Assembly: GCA_036362985.1 (NCBI GenBank)
Contig: JAYGXS010000001.1
Location: 16,934,099 to 16,998,098 of the forward strand
Source of the DNA: Ligula intestinalis
Lineage: Eukaryota; Platyhelminthes; Cestoda; Diphyllobothriidea; Diphyllobothriidae
DNA: 64,000 bases
Direction: 5' to 3'
Of this stretch, positions 13,601-24,232 are shown piece by piece (within the stretch, counting starts at the first letter, position 1; every line of letters starts with the position of its first letter). The position numbers were made by a program, and so were the translations under genes. A model generated the notes under the pieces. The model was not told the origin of the DNA. It made no database searches and saw only the letters and a program-made list of their open reading frames with translations.

Positions 13601-14460
13601 TAAGACCTGTTGTTTTAGATTAGAAAGATATGATCTAATAAAGTCAATAAGAGGACTACAAAATCCTATAGCCTCTAGTTTGACTAGAAGTCTCCTATGA
13701 GGTTCTTAATCAAGTGTCTTCCTAAGATCAAAATAGATGACCACCACTGATAAATGATCGTTACGAAGAGAAGTGAGTAGATTAAGAAAAGACATATGAC
13801 ATGTTTCACAAGATCGGTCCGGTAAAGAACCATGCTGAGATATATTTTATATTTGATTTCTTATGCAAAAATCGGTAATTTTATTGGCGATTAATTTTTC
13901 AAACAGTTTAGCTAGAGGTGTTTTATGAACAACGCGATAATTTTTAATGTCAGATCTGGAACCAGATTTAAAAACTGCAATTACAATAGAAGTTTTCGAA
14001 GAATCATGAAAAACCGTTTTCAAGAAATATTGTAAATAATTTGCTCAGTAAAGGAGGAAAATCTCTTAATTGCTTAATAAATGAGTTTGGAATGTTATCC
14101 GTCCCGACTGAATGTGAATTGTTGAGACGAGTTATTTCTTTATGAATACTTTTAGGTGAGAAATCAATTGAAGTGAGAGTTGCATCGCACATCAGAGGTA
14201 TTTCGGGTGCTGGACTAGTCTCAATTGTAAAAAACTTGCCGAAGAAGGAATTTAACATTTCTGCTTTGGCCAAATCCTCTGTAACAAAATTATTACTACT
14301 ATCGAGTAAAGGCGGAATGGCTTTCTGAAGCTTAGTGGATGACCGAAAACGGAAGACTTGAGCAACGGATTTGGAAGAGATAGCATCATTTAGTTCCAGG
14401 GACTCTCTACGCCTATCTCGTGCAAGCCTTATTTTTAGCGCTTATTCAAATATTTGTGCT

Positions 14461-14922
14461 GTAACGAGAGAAAGTTGCCTATATTTTGTTTTCATCAACT
14501 TTTATTCTTTAAACTGACTTAAAGTTTGTTTTTCTGTTTCCGGTGACATTTTCAATTTTCGAGTGAACGTGCGAGAAAGGGAGAACGACGGTGAGGCTGA
14601 TCAGAGAACCTTCGGCAAAAAACACCAGGACTTGGATAGGAGAGGAGACCGTATCGATTGAAACCTTGTGAAAAACAATTAACCCAGATTTTACTATAGT
14701 TTTATTCCTGAGAACCTACTACGATAAATTTAATAGACAAATATTTCACCATTCCTCTGTTATCTTTTGGCGTGATTGTGGATGAGCGGCATGACTTCAG
14801 GGAATGAAGAAACCACGAATGTTACGAGAAGGGAGAAGCAAGATGAGGGACAGACTGTTCCCGTTGTAGAAGGAGATTCCGGTCAACAGCGTCCTGGTGC
14901 TAGTGTCAGAGGGATCACGACA
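14461..14922. other. 462-bp block of unknown origin inside the family A linker
   Basis: Family A linker sequence (SSLSVHLRIA then QIFE.ALKIR on the minus strand) is split exactly here relative to the intact linker at 24430-24530. I recognise neither coding potential nor a target-site duplication. On the minus strand it happens to begin GT and end AG, but an intron in a retrotransposon reading frame is not expected. Confidence 0.5.
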
Positions 14923-15683
14923 GCGCTATCCTTAAGTGCACCGACAGAGAGCTATTAAACGGATCCTTAAGTTGCTTCCGTAATTTTGTAAGTCTATTTT
15001 GGAGAAAATGTGGAATGGTAGAGGAAGCTATATTTGATTTAATAGGCTTAAGTGGGATAAAAGTCTGAATTGTTTCTGTAAGGTTTTGCAAAAGTTAATT
15101 AAAAAAGATTGGATCATTAGTTGAAAAAATATTATGCCAATCTAGAGTACTTACGAAGTCATTTATGAGTTCAAGGTTTCCGTTAGCAAAATCGAGGTTT
15201 TTGCATTTTACCTCAGGCTTTTTAGAAAGAGACTGAAAAGCAACACTGAATTTATGCAAGATCACGGTGAAAATTCATATAGAGAGGGTGGACGTCATTT
15301 GTAAAAATTAAATCTTATATGCTCTTATTTCTAGTCACTGAACTGACCATTTGTGACATGTTTGCAAAGTTAATAGTTTCTACCAATTTTTGAAATTTTG
15401 GCGGACAAGTATTTGCTTCCCAGTCAACATCTGGCAGATTAAAATCACCTATGATTATTTTGACATCAATTTCAGCTTCTGCTGCTTGTGCAAACAGTTC
15501 GCAGAGCGTACTTTCACTACCAGAATAACATGGGGGATTATAGACACAGCCAATTACAGCTTTTTTATTGTGTGGGCGGATGACTGAAATAAAGCAAACA
15601 TATCCCGAAAACGATGAAAGGCTCAGATGAGACGCAAAATGTACAAAAGATGATTTTATATAAAGAAGGCAACCACCGCCACG

Positions 15684-15968
15684 TTATTTTATGCGGTCTT
15701 GTCGGTACAAGCTAATATTATCTATAGCTAGCGTTGAGTCACAGATAAGAGAGTGAGCCCAAGATTCAATGTTGCAAATAACATCTGGATCAAGCTCAAA
15801 AGCTACTGTTCTGAGCTCTTTCATTTTATTTACAACTGATCTCGCATTCAGAGAATCTATACTGAGCGTATCCCTGAGATACAGGTTGCGCTCATCAGTA
15901 TTTATAAAAAAGGAAAACTTGGTGGCGGAAAGGGAACCGGCATGGGAGAAACAAAAGGTGGAAAGCAA
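15684..15968 (-). pseudogene. APE endonuclease N-terminus, family A
   Basis: It contains SIDSLNARSVVNKMKELRT, VAFELDPDVICNIESW and LYRQDRIK. These are the start of an apurinic-type endonuclease, with the catalytic-region E-S-W of the ITESW motif kept. The glycine-rich strand that should follow is broken by a stop at about 15684. Confidence 0.75.
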
Positions 15969-16640
15969 GATTTCTGTGGTCTACAATTAGCTGAAATATA
16001 ATTGTTAAATATATTAGGATTATTGTATGGCGGCAGATTTGTTTGACAATTGAGGAAAGAGTGGCCGTTTTTTGGAGTAAAAAAAGTAGGAGGCGGTCGT
16101 AAAAAGGATTATGATAAAAGAAAGCATAATTTTTCGGAAAACTTACGTTTGAAAATGACCTAAATGGGTATGGAAGACTATGATCATAATTAGTAGATTT
16201 AATTATGTGTTGATTTTGGGAAATTTGCGGGTTTGGAAAATAACTAACGCGAGTATTTACATCTGCTATAGATGCTGAAGTGTCAGCATAATTTGTCGGA
16301 GGACAGGCATTCGAAAATGGCATAGAAGGTTGCGAGAAGCTATTCACAGTATTATTAGAGTGAATTCATTGTGGATTGTAGGCCATTTTGGGGATTGGAA
16401 AAGTAAAAACGTGAGTGTTTACATCTGGTGTAGATGCTACAATGTATGTATGGTTCCCATAATTAGGTAAATTACTGATTTTTGCAATTGGCTTCGATTT
16501 ACGGGGGGCACGTTTAGGTCTATTAGGTGTAGCCTCTTTAGCAGGCGAGGTTGATGATCCGGTGTCCTCTGCCGTTCATTCTTTTTGCCGACCCTGTTGT
16601 CCGAGTTGGCCTCCTCCGGTATCACTACCCTGATGGTTGA

Positions 16641-17375
16641 TCATGAAGCCAGTCGGGCGGTGTTACAGTGGTGAACGACAGCCTCTGCTGTTATATGATT
16701 TCTCCAATTACAAGAAGCGTTTCCAACCCTCATACGTTCCCATCAACAGTCCTGTCTCATTTGCATTACAATCAATCCTCTCAACCAACTCCCTTAATTT
16801 TGTTGAAACAGGCTTTTCTCCTACGTTTTGTTTTTTTAAGCAGGGGTTCACTGAACTCTGCTCCAGCTTTAATGGTAGGAGTTTTTTCACTGCTTCCTCC
16901 TTAGTTCACCATGCGTTTCAAGAAGTGTTGACCACTATTTTAAAACGACGATATTTTGGTTAAAATGAATTAATCTACCAACACTACTAAACACTCCCGC
17001 TGCCTGTGTGGTTGTTTCACGGATAGCAGCATTTATCAACTTTTTTTATTTTTCCACAGCACTACGTTTGCAATAACGAGGCTCTCCGGGCCTAAAGTAT
17101 AAAATTTATTGAGTTATTTATCCAGGCCGTAGAAGCTATTTTTCGAAGAGTAAACGTCAGAGGGATCTCCTGCTCAGGCGAACGGCAGGTGGAATCCCAG
17201 ACCAAAAGAACTTTTTATTCAACAGGATTGCATGGTAAAGGAGAGAATGAAACGGAGGGCCTTGAGGTTGGACCTAGCCACCTTAAAAGAACAAGGAGAG
17301 AACGGCCTATAAATAAGGAATGCGGTGATTGTCTGAAGTCAAAGGCTCTTTCTGTGAAGGACGCCAGTCATCCTA
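16641..17375. other. No gene recognised
   Basis: This lies between the 5' end of the antisense family A element and a separate endonuclease relic. A frame at 16637-16963 has no similarity I can name. Confidence 0.4.
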
Positions 17376-18090
17376 TTGAAAGTCTCGGCCGGACAATTAT
17401 CCCCAAGTGAAAATCTCCACAAAATCAATTTTTTTGGAAATGTGCAAAGCCTCTTTACTAAACTTGCCGAACTCAAAATACTTGTGGCCGAGCTACTTCT
17501 TGACGTTATGACGCCAAATAAAACGTGGCTAACCGAAAATATGCAAGACTCTGAAATTCGAATAGATTGTTATTAGGTGTTAACACGTGACCGAGCCATA
17601 AGAAAAGGCGGTGGAGTTGCCCTGTGTATCAGCAGTACAGTTAACTTTATCCTCCCCGATGTAAGTGCAAATAACCATGACCTGGATATTCTGCAGGGTT
17701 ATTTATTGGAACGCAAAACTGAAAATATTACTGTCACCGTTGTATGCAGGCCTCAAAATCAACCTGCGGACAAAGATCACCTGTTAATCACTCGACTGCC
17801 CGAGGTGAGTCGGAGACAGGACAGTATTGTTCTAGGAGATTTTAATGCTCCGTTGATTAACTTGGATCTAATGAATAGTAAGGGCCCTAGGCAAGGGTTT
17901 GGTCAAACGCTATTGTACATGACACTTTACAATGTCTTGTTTCAACGTGTACGAACCATGAACCGAACGCGTGAAGGTCAGAGATCTAGTTGTGTGGATC
18001 TCATTTTTACCAAAAGTGTTGATTGAGTAAATGCAGGCCCACCCCTAGGTTCTTCTAATCATATGACATCGATGTGAGAATCAAGACTAT
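17376..18090 (+). mobile_element. Family D non-LTR retrotransposon, endonuclease fragment
   Basis: It encodes INFFGNVQSLFTKLAELK, DVMTPNKTWLTENMQDSEI, a stop, then RDRAIRKGGGVALCI, VTVVCRPQNQ, SIVLGDFNAPLINLDL and SSCVDLIFTKS, followed by PPLGSSNHM. This is the full domain order of an APE-type endonuclease (NVQSL, TWLT, GGGVAL, GDFN, DLIF, S-H). One in-frame stop at 17574-17576 divides it and no RT follows. The sequence is distinct from families A, B and C. Confidence 0.8.
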
Positions 18091-19119
18091 TAGCTGTCAC
18101 CGAAAGAAGCTCAAAGAAATGTTTGGCGGGGTGATTTGGTGCAATGCCACAAGCAAACGCACATGAAAATCACTTATAAGCCACTGTCACTTCTTAAACG
18201 GTGAGTGCAACACGAACTGCTAGGATACCCGAAAGTCCGCTCCTCAGAGCCGGGTCCCGAGGCGAGAACATGCAGCGCGCTGGCTTTACGCGCAGTGGAA
18301 ACTGCCACCCGAGACAGCATATCCGGGTCTTGTACACAGTAAACCCTCCTCTGTGTAGATTCCAAAGTTATGCCCTTCTTATTGTGTTCTTCCTTGGGTA
18401 TTTCAGAGGGCGTAATTAGATGGTGCCAAGACCAAAGTGCCACCGTTCTAAAAATAGCGACGCAGGTGAGATTTTTCCTCAGAAGTTACACGAATGGGTG
18501 ACGCACATGCCGTCATGTGTATTTTCGTGAAACAATTGCTGTTCTGCGAAAGTTTCGTGATCCCACCAGCCATCACACGGCGTTGGAGTCTTTACATCTT
18601 TCGCGACACTGTCAGTTGTCACCCCTATAAGTTGTCGTCGGAGGACTCACCATTTCTATCATCGCGGAAAATTGCTGACTATCATGCAGCATATTACAAG
18701 CAGGGGTGACGCACATAGCACCATGCGCATTTCCGCGGAACAAGTGCTGACTATCATGTAGCGAAAAGAGGCCTTCGATGTTCACATTGTGCAAAAAGGC
18801 TATGAATCTTTCGCGGTTTGGAACTGTTATAACACGCCACTTGGATCCACATATGAGATTCATGAAAAATCAACTAGCTGCAGTCACGTGCCGAACGGTA
18901 ACATTTATGGATTCGAAGATGGCAATCATCCAAATCCAGGGGGTCGGAATAGGGACGACGGAATTTTTAATAAACGGTCTCTAAGATTCAGCTAAAAAAC
19001 ACGTAATTAAGTACGTGAATATTGAATCATGTTGTCGCAGAAGCTAACAGATTGTCCACTCGAAGCACAGTCCGCCGATTTTGGTCAAAATTTTTTCGGC
19101 GATCGAAGTTGACAACCTA
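18091..19119. other. No gene; two diverged repeat units
   Basis: gggtgacgcacat at 18493 recurs at about 18706 with related sequence downstream (ctttcgcg and similar blocks), suggesting two diverged units about 214 bp apart. A stretch at 18456-18473 resembles the primer binding site of the LTR element at 60641, but I could not outline an LTR upstream of it. Confidence 0.4.
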
Positions 19120-21287
19120 TTATAATATAATATAATATAATATGTTTATTATGCCAGTTTACAGGCAATTGTAAAGAGTTGGTAATGCACCTCTTGGGCG
19201 CCTTCCAACACCTCGAAGACCGGAAAAAACCTAAAACAAACTCCTTATTTTGCAGCCAGTATTGGTTTTGTTTCAGGTTTTTTGTTCCGTCAATACTGGG
19301 CGAGATTAGGAGTTTGTTTCAAGGGAAAAAAACCTGCCTTCAAAGGTATGATACAAACGGAATAAATGTACAGTTGTAAGCTGAGTTGACTCATCAGCAG
19401 GAGAACTGTTTCATATCGTTTAAAAACATTAGTTCCAGACGGAGAGGGTTGGCACAAGAACACAGTGTTCTCAGTCTTTCTTCAATGGTTGTCGGCAAAA
19501 GTTGCGAGCTATCGGCTGAAGGGTAAGCAGACTGCGGGTTGCTGCTTCAGCCGCATTATCTTCAGCAGTGAAGCCTGGCGGGGTTCAAAGTCCACGAACG
19601 CCATCAGAGTGAAAGAGAGATTCCACCGAGTCAGCACCCAAAATTCGTGAAAGTTTTCCTGAATGTAGAAAACTAGTTACAGCTCTCTTAAACATAGGGT
19701 AGTTTTGCTGGGTTTTAATACTTTTGGGCAGCTTATTCCAGATTGATATGGCATTTACTGAAAAGAATTGCCGGTACTTAACTGTGCGTGCCATAGGAAG
19801 AAATAAAAATACGTCTCGATGACTGGCGCGTCGAGAGTGCTCAAGCTGCCTTATTGTACTAAGAGGATTAAAGGTTTGACCATTCAAAAGTTTAAACAGT
19901 AAAAATAGACCCTTCTGCAATCGATGAAGCCATAGGGGATCCAGCTTTATAAGTTCGCACCTTTGTTGGTAGGTTAAGTTACGGTGTTCTGTAGTGAAAA
20001 CTCTTCTAGTGAAGAAGTGCTACACCGATTCTATTTTCTTCCGTTCGCTAGTGCGCAGAAGACTGAATAAGGGCGAGCAGTATTCAAGACTAGGTCTCAC
20101 GTACATATTATAAAGGCTAGTTCTAACATTGATAGTCTTAAAATTTCTAAGGATAAATCCGGTTGTTCGGCGTGCTTTCGAGACTATCAGGGCACAGTGC
20201 TCTGACAAATTGAGACTATTAGAGTAGGATATGCCCAAATCCTTGATAACAGCTGGAACATTTATTTCGTGGCCGTCAATGCTTAATTCCGGTTGATGAT
20301 CGTCGCCAACAACCATAACGGAACATTTGTGCCATGAAAGGGTGAGGCGCCATGTGCAACACCACTGGGCGAAGGCCTGAAGATCCTTTTTTATCAGCTC
20401 GAGCACGATGTTGCGATCTGCTGGTTTATATCGATAAGCGACTTTTAAATCATCAGCGTACATGAAGGGTCTGCCATACTGAAAACAATCTGAAACGTCG
20501 TTGACAAACAGGCAAAATAGGAGCGGACCCAGTACACTACCCTGTATAACTCCACTCCTCACATGCGTGGGGTTGGAGATAACATTGGAAATTTTTACTC
20601 GTTGTGTGCGAGCATCCAAATAGGAAGATATGAAGTTCAGAGGCTTGCTACCTATGCCGAAGGAGGCTAGTTTCAGAAGGAGGAGGTTATGATCGACCCG
20701 ATCAAAGGCCTTAGTAAAATCAAAATAGACGCTATAAGTGGCAAAACCGCTGTCTCTATATTGCAGCACATAATCAAAGAAAGAGAGCTGACAGGTGTCA
20801 CAAGATCGTTTCTCGATAATGCCATGTTGATCTGTATTGAGCAAGTTGTTCTTTGTCAAGTGACGCATCACCTTTTCTTTGATTAAGGTCTCCAAGATCT
20901 TCGAGGCTGCGGGAAGTGTATTTATTGGCCTAAAGTTGTCGAATGAGGTCGATCGGCCATGCTTGCGAATAGGTATTATGTGCGATTCCTTCCACAACGA
21001 AGGAAAGGTTTCGCTCTCAAGAGCAAGATTAAATACCTTACAAAGAATAGACGGAAAGATATCATTCGCTGCAGCTTTTAGAAGGCTAACTGGGACGCCA
21101 TCTGGTCCTGGACTATAGGATCGACGATAACGAAGAATGGCTACAGTCACATCCCAGACGGTAAAACTTATGGTTTCGAGTATGGCACCCGTCCAAGCCG
21201 GAGGTGCAGCGAACGAGCTTTCACTAAACGTTTTGGATAGGAACGCATTGAAGCTATCGGCGGTCAACTTAGCGTCAGCTATGGGGT
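19120..21287 (-). mobile_element. Family B non-LTR retrotransposon, RT half with 3' tail
   Basis: On the minus strand it runs from the linker (TADSFNAFLSKTFSESSF) through a complete RT to a 3' region ending in repeated TATAA at 19120-19142, preceded by tgcc...ggca around 19153. The reading frame 21267-19585 has a single in-frame TAG at 20020-20022. The 5' part, including the endonuclease, is missing. It is cut at 21287 by the tail of a different CR1 element. Confidence 0.85.
19585..21267 (-). pseudogene. Family B reverse transcriptase, one in-frame stop
   Basis: The frame has about 560 codons with one TAG at 20020-20022. In order it holds SYSPGPDGVPVSLLK, SHIIPIRKHG, YSVYFDFTKAFDRVDH (catalytic A), VIQGSVLGPLLFCLFVND, FMYADDLKVAY (catalytic YADD intact), KDLGISYSNSLNLSEHC, SLEYCSPLFSL, and after the stop FTRRVFTTEHRNLTYQQRC and the C-terminal AISIWNKLPKSIK. 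Domain spacing is that of CR1/Jockey-like RTs. All catalytic residues visible to me are kept, so this is one of the younger copies in the window. Confidence 0.85.
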
Positions 21288-22270
21288 TTGTATATGTATA
21301 TTTTTTTATATTTTAAGGGTAACGGGCAAGAAATGCCCTTGAGGACCCTATTAATGTAACGCAAATAAGGTTATTCTTACAGTTAATGTGCAGTTGGGGG
21401 GAGCACATATGATATCCTAACAAAATTTCGAGTGAATTTTCACGGAAAAGAATGAAAACGGTGTAAAGCCAGAAAAATTGTTCACAGTGCTGGCAGTAGG
21501 AAATCGTGTTGTAAAAGTCTCCTTTTTGTCAAATAAAATCACATCAAGTCTTCTTTAAAATTCCGCAATTGTGTCAGCGGAAACTGTCTCGCTTGGTAGC
21601 CGGACCACGCGTTGACTGAAGAAATATTTTCGGAGGTCTAATCGGGTGCGTTCGTTTGTGACCTTGTAAGGATGGCAACGCAGGTGAGTAGTGGTGGCTA
21701 ATTGGAAGAAATCCTCCAATTTTAGCGAGGAAATGTGGCCCCGGATTATCCAGAATGTCCAGAGCAGGCTGCACTGAACGTTCCTGTAAGACAGAGGAAA
21801 AAGCTAAAGTTTTATCAATCTCTCCTGATATGGTAAGTCCCTGAGACCGTCGACCATCTTTGTCGCCCTGCGTTGCACATGTTCAAGAAGCTCCACATCT
21901 TTCTTCAACCACGGTGTCCAAACTGGCATTCCGTATTCAAGATGTGGTCTCACAAAGGTGCCAAATATTTTTCCGAAGAGTTCAGGTGGAAAGATTTTGA
22001 ACGCTCGTCTGATCCAGTGCAGGGTACTAGTTGCTTTCTGGACAGACGTTTTACAGTGCTCTGTTTGCATCAAGTTTGCGGTTGTCCATATACCCAGATC
22101 TTTGTGTGTTACAATCTCATATAATGCGGTACCATTGAAAAATAACTGTATTTCGGTGGCACTTTTCGCCCCGGGCTTATGTGTAGAACAAGACACTTGG
22201 ATCAATTAAAGTTAAGAAGCCACGTGGACGACCAGATAACCAGTTTATCGATGTTCGACTGTAGTTTCTT
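21288..22270 (-). mobile_element. Family E, CR1-type retrotransposon 3' end
   Basis: The minus-strand frame 22205-21804 reads VTHKDLGIW, FVRPHLEYGMPVWTPW, LKKDVELLEHVQRRATKMV and LPYQERL. This is the classic CR1 RT C-terminal signature (LE-V-QRRATKM). After a frame change come remnants of the C-terminus. The 3' end near 21288-21310 is AT-rich and is preceded by the hairpin gggcaagaaatgccc (21324-21338). The 5' side disappears into the assembly gap. Confidence 0.85.
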
Positions 22271-22370
22271 NNNNNNNNNNNNNNNNNNNNNNNNNNNNNN
22301 NNNNNNNNNNNNNNNNNNNNNNNNNNNNNNNNNNNNNNNNNNNNNNNNNNNNNNNNNNNNNNNNNNNNNN
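22271..22370. other. Assembly gap (100 N)
   Basis: Exactly 100 N, the usual placeholder for a gap of unknown length. Sequence on its two sides belongs to different retroelements and should not be assumed contiguous. Confidence 0.99.
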
Positions 22371-22378
22371 GAAACCGT

Positions 22379-23416
22379 TTAGAAGATAAGCTGAGAATAG
22401 ATAACTAAGCAATCGGGGGAAGCTGAATACTCTCTTGATAAGTGAATTTGGAAGGCCGTCAGTTCCCGAATCTTAGACGCTAATTCGAAAATCTCTGCGA
22501 TTCTAAGGTGCACCGATAATGAACTAGTAGACTGGTCTTTCAACTGTCTTTGCAATTTCTTCAGTCTAGACATAAGAAAATGAGGAACGGTGGGGTCCGA
22601 GGTATAAAGCTTAACAATTTTGATCGGCACAAATTCCAAAATGCTATTTGAAATTGCCGTCATTAAGTCACCGAGAATTGTTACACTGTTAGTGGAGTAA
22701 AGCTCCTGCCAGTCTAGTGAGTCCATAAAGTTGTTAATTAAATTAATATCAGCTAGGTCAAACGCACGGTAGGTACGAGTGGTGCTAGCCTTTTTCGTAG
22801 AAGCAAGCGGAAGGCAACAATGGATCAAAGTATGGTCACTTGGGAATAGGTTCTGATTGTAGTCAACAAAAAGGGGGGAAATGTCATTCGTGAAAATTAA
22901 ATCTAAAATATGCTGATCCCTTGTTGGGGAACAGACCAACTGAGACCAGTTTGAAAAATTGATGGTATCTAGGAAGGGCTGAAATCTGGATGGACAACAG
23001 TTCATTGACCAATCAATTTCGGGAAAGTTGAAATCCCCCGCGATAACTTTAGCATCAAAGGCGGACTCCGAAATCAGCCTAAATATTTCGCAAAGCTTTT
23101 CATCATCTTCCGATGATGAGTTAGGTGGACTATAAATGCATCCAATAATCGCCTTTTGACGGGGAGACAGGATAATGGATGCAAAGCAGTAATTGCCCGA
23201 GAATGACTCAGCATCTAGGTTGAACGGGAAATGCTTAAAAATAGCTTTAATATAGAGAAGACAACCGCCACCACGTTTACTAGGGCGGTCTTGACGGTAG
23301 AAATCATACTTGTCTATTATGAGTAAGGCATCAGAAATTAGTGGATGGGTCCACGACTCTGTAATGCATATAACATCTGGCTTCAGCTCAAACGCAATAG
23401 CTCTAAGTTGAGCCAT
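22379..23416 (-). CDS. APE-type endonuclease of family A, open frame
   Basis: This frame has 345 codons, and the homologous sequence starts further upstream with LDIILLNARSVLNK (about 23455). The domains are PDVICITESWTHPLIS, FYRQDRPSKRGGGCLLY, AIIGCIYSPPNSS, KVIAGDFNFPEIDWS, QHILDLIFTND and LFPSDHTLIHCCL. These give the complete apurinic-endonuclease motif series, with catalytic E (ITESW), D-N (GDFN) and S-D-H all present. It would nick target DNA for target-primed reverse transcription. The RT is not attached because of the gap and rearrangement. It is retroelement protein, not a host gene. Confidence 0.85.
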   Translation of the reverse strand: MAQLRAIAFELKPDVICITESWTHPLISDALLIIDKYDFYRQDRPSKRGGGCLLYIKAIFKHFPFNLDAESFSGNYCFASIILSPRQKAIIGCIYSPPNSSSEDDEKLCEIFRLISESAFDAKVIAGDFNFPEIDWSMNCCPSRFQPFLDTINFSNWSQLVCSPTRDQHILDLIFTNDISPLFVDYNQNLFPSDHTLIHCCLPLASTKKASTTRTYRAFDLADINLINNFMDSLDWQELYSTNSVTILGDLMTAISNSILEFVPIKIVKLYTSDPTVPHFLMSRLKKLQRQLKDQSTSSLSVHLRIAEIFELASKIRELTAFQIHLSREYSASPDCLVIYSQLIF

Positions 23417-23493
23417 CTTATTTAAAACAGATCTTGCATTAAGCAGGATGATATCTAGTGAAGCTTGAGTAATCGAACTAGGGTTATCTTTAT

Positions 23494-24232
23494 TTAGTCA
23501 TAAAAATTTGGAGGTGGGTAATTGAATTGGAAGTTTGGAGAATAGCCATCGACTGGAGCAGGACAATTAACATAAGAAAGCTGAGGGGGATAGCTGAAAG
23601 CTGCAAGTATATAGCTCTGTGAGATCGATGGGCCATAGGGATTAGTGCCGTGGTGAGTTTGCTGATAGTTACCGGGAAATTGGGAAAACCAAGATGGGAA
23701 AGACGGGAAAGAGAGGCTGGAAGGCGAGGTAAGGTAACTATGAGGATTAAGCGGTGGAAAGCCTGGCCCAGTATGATACTTGTGATAAGTAGGGTAACTT
23801 ATATGTTTGTTAGCTTCCTGTTGTATAGGCTTATTTAGTGTTTGGGAAGGCTGCATGCTCGCGGTTGAGTTCCGGATCCCACCCTTTCGACGATCTGAAT
23901 TGGGTGCTTTAATAGAAGGTTTGGGAGGACTCTGATCGAGTATCGAAGCTGTTGGTCTACCTGACGTAGAAGGCTTTTCGGAATTTCTAGGAGGGCTACC
24001 AGAATTAATAGCTATAGCAACTGGGGAAGCATTTAAGTTGGAAGTAGACGGGGATGTCTGGTGACCTGAGGGGGATGAGACAGTTGCTGTACTGGGGAGC
24101 AGTAATCTAGGTTTGGCAGGAATAAAAGTACATGGCTCACTAGGCTTCCTAGGGCTACGACCAGGAACTTGAGCCGGTTGCGGTGAAATTACTATTTTAT
24201 TCGAAGAACTTGACGCTATTCTTCACTCCATT
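23494..24232 (-). CDS. Family A first reading frame (Pro/Ser-rich, function unknown)
   Basis: An open frame runs without stops from the junction at about 24232 to TAA at 23494-23496. It begins ASSSSNKIVISPQPAQVPG and is rich in Ser, Pro and Thr (SPRKPSEPC, SSPSGHQTSPSTSN). The last 80 residues are rich in Tyr/Pro/Phe/Asn (HKYHTGPGFPPLNPHSY, FNYPPPNFYD). I see no zinc knuckle or RNA-binding motif. Its end overlaps the endonuclease frame, which continues one base out of register (TATGACTAA). A degenerate relative precedes the endonuclease at 15970-16347. A first-frame protein of a non-LTR element is the likely identity. Confidence 0.6.

Larger units (their letters stand above)
11976..16640 (-). 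mobile_element. Family A non-LTR retrotransposon, near full length, decayed
   Basis: On the minus strand, from 5' to 3', it has a Ser/Pro-rich first reading frame (about 16640-15970), an endonuclease beginning IDSLNARSVVNKMKEL with PDVICNIESW (15968-14930), a linker (14459-14004), an RT (about 13690-12690) and a 3' region. It ends in the aggcccaatgggcct palindrome (12006-12020) and an AT-rich tail at 11976-11996. The RT retains VLQSTALGPLLFLIYMND but the catalytic motif reads DADDLK. Many stops and frameshifts are present, and a 462-bp foreign block sits at 14461-14922. It appears to have inserted into family B-like sequence at 11975. Confidence 0.85.
22371..24232 (-). mobile_element. Family A non-LTR retrotransposon, 5' half
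   Basis: The minus-strand order is a Pro/Ser-rich first reading frame (24232-23494), then an endonuclease frame (about 23510-22379). The linker continues to SSLSVHLRIAEIFELASKIR and is lost at the gap. At 24226-24240 the perfect short palindrome cactccattggagtg marks the junction with a head-to-head family A copy on the + strand. Confidence 0.85.

Noticed and set aside
21663..21690. Primer-site-like ggcaacgcaggtgag
   Set aside because: It sits inside the CR1-type family E 3' region and matches only part of the primer site, so it is most likely coincidence.
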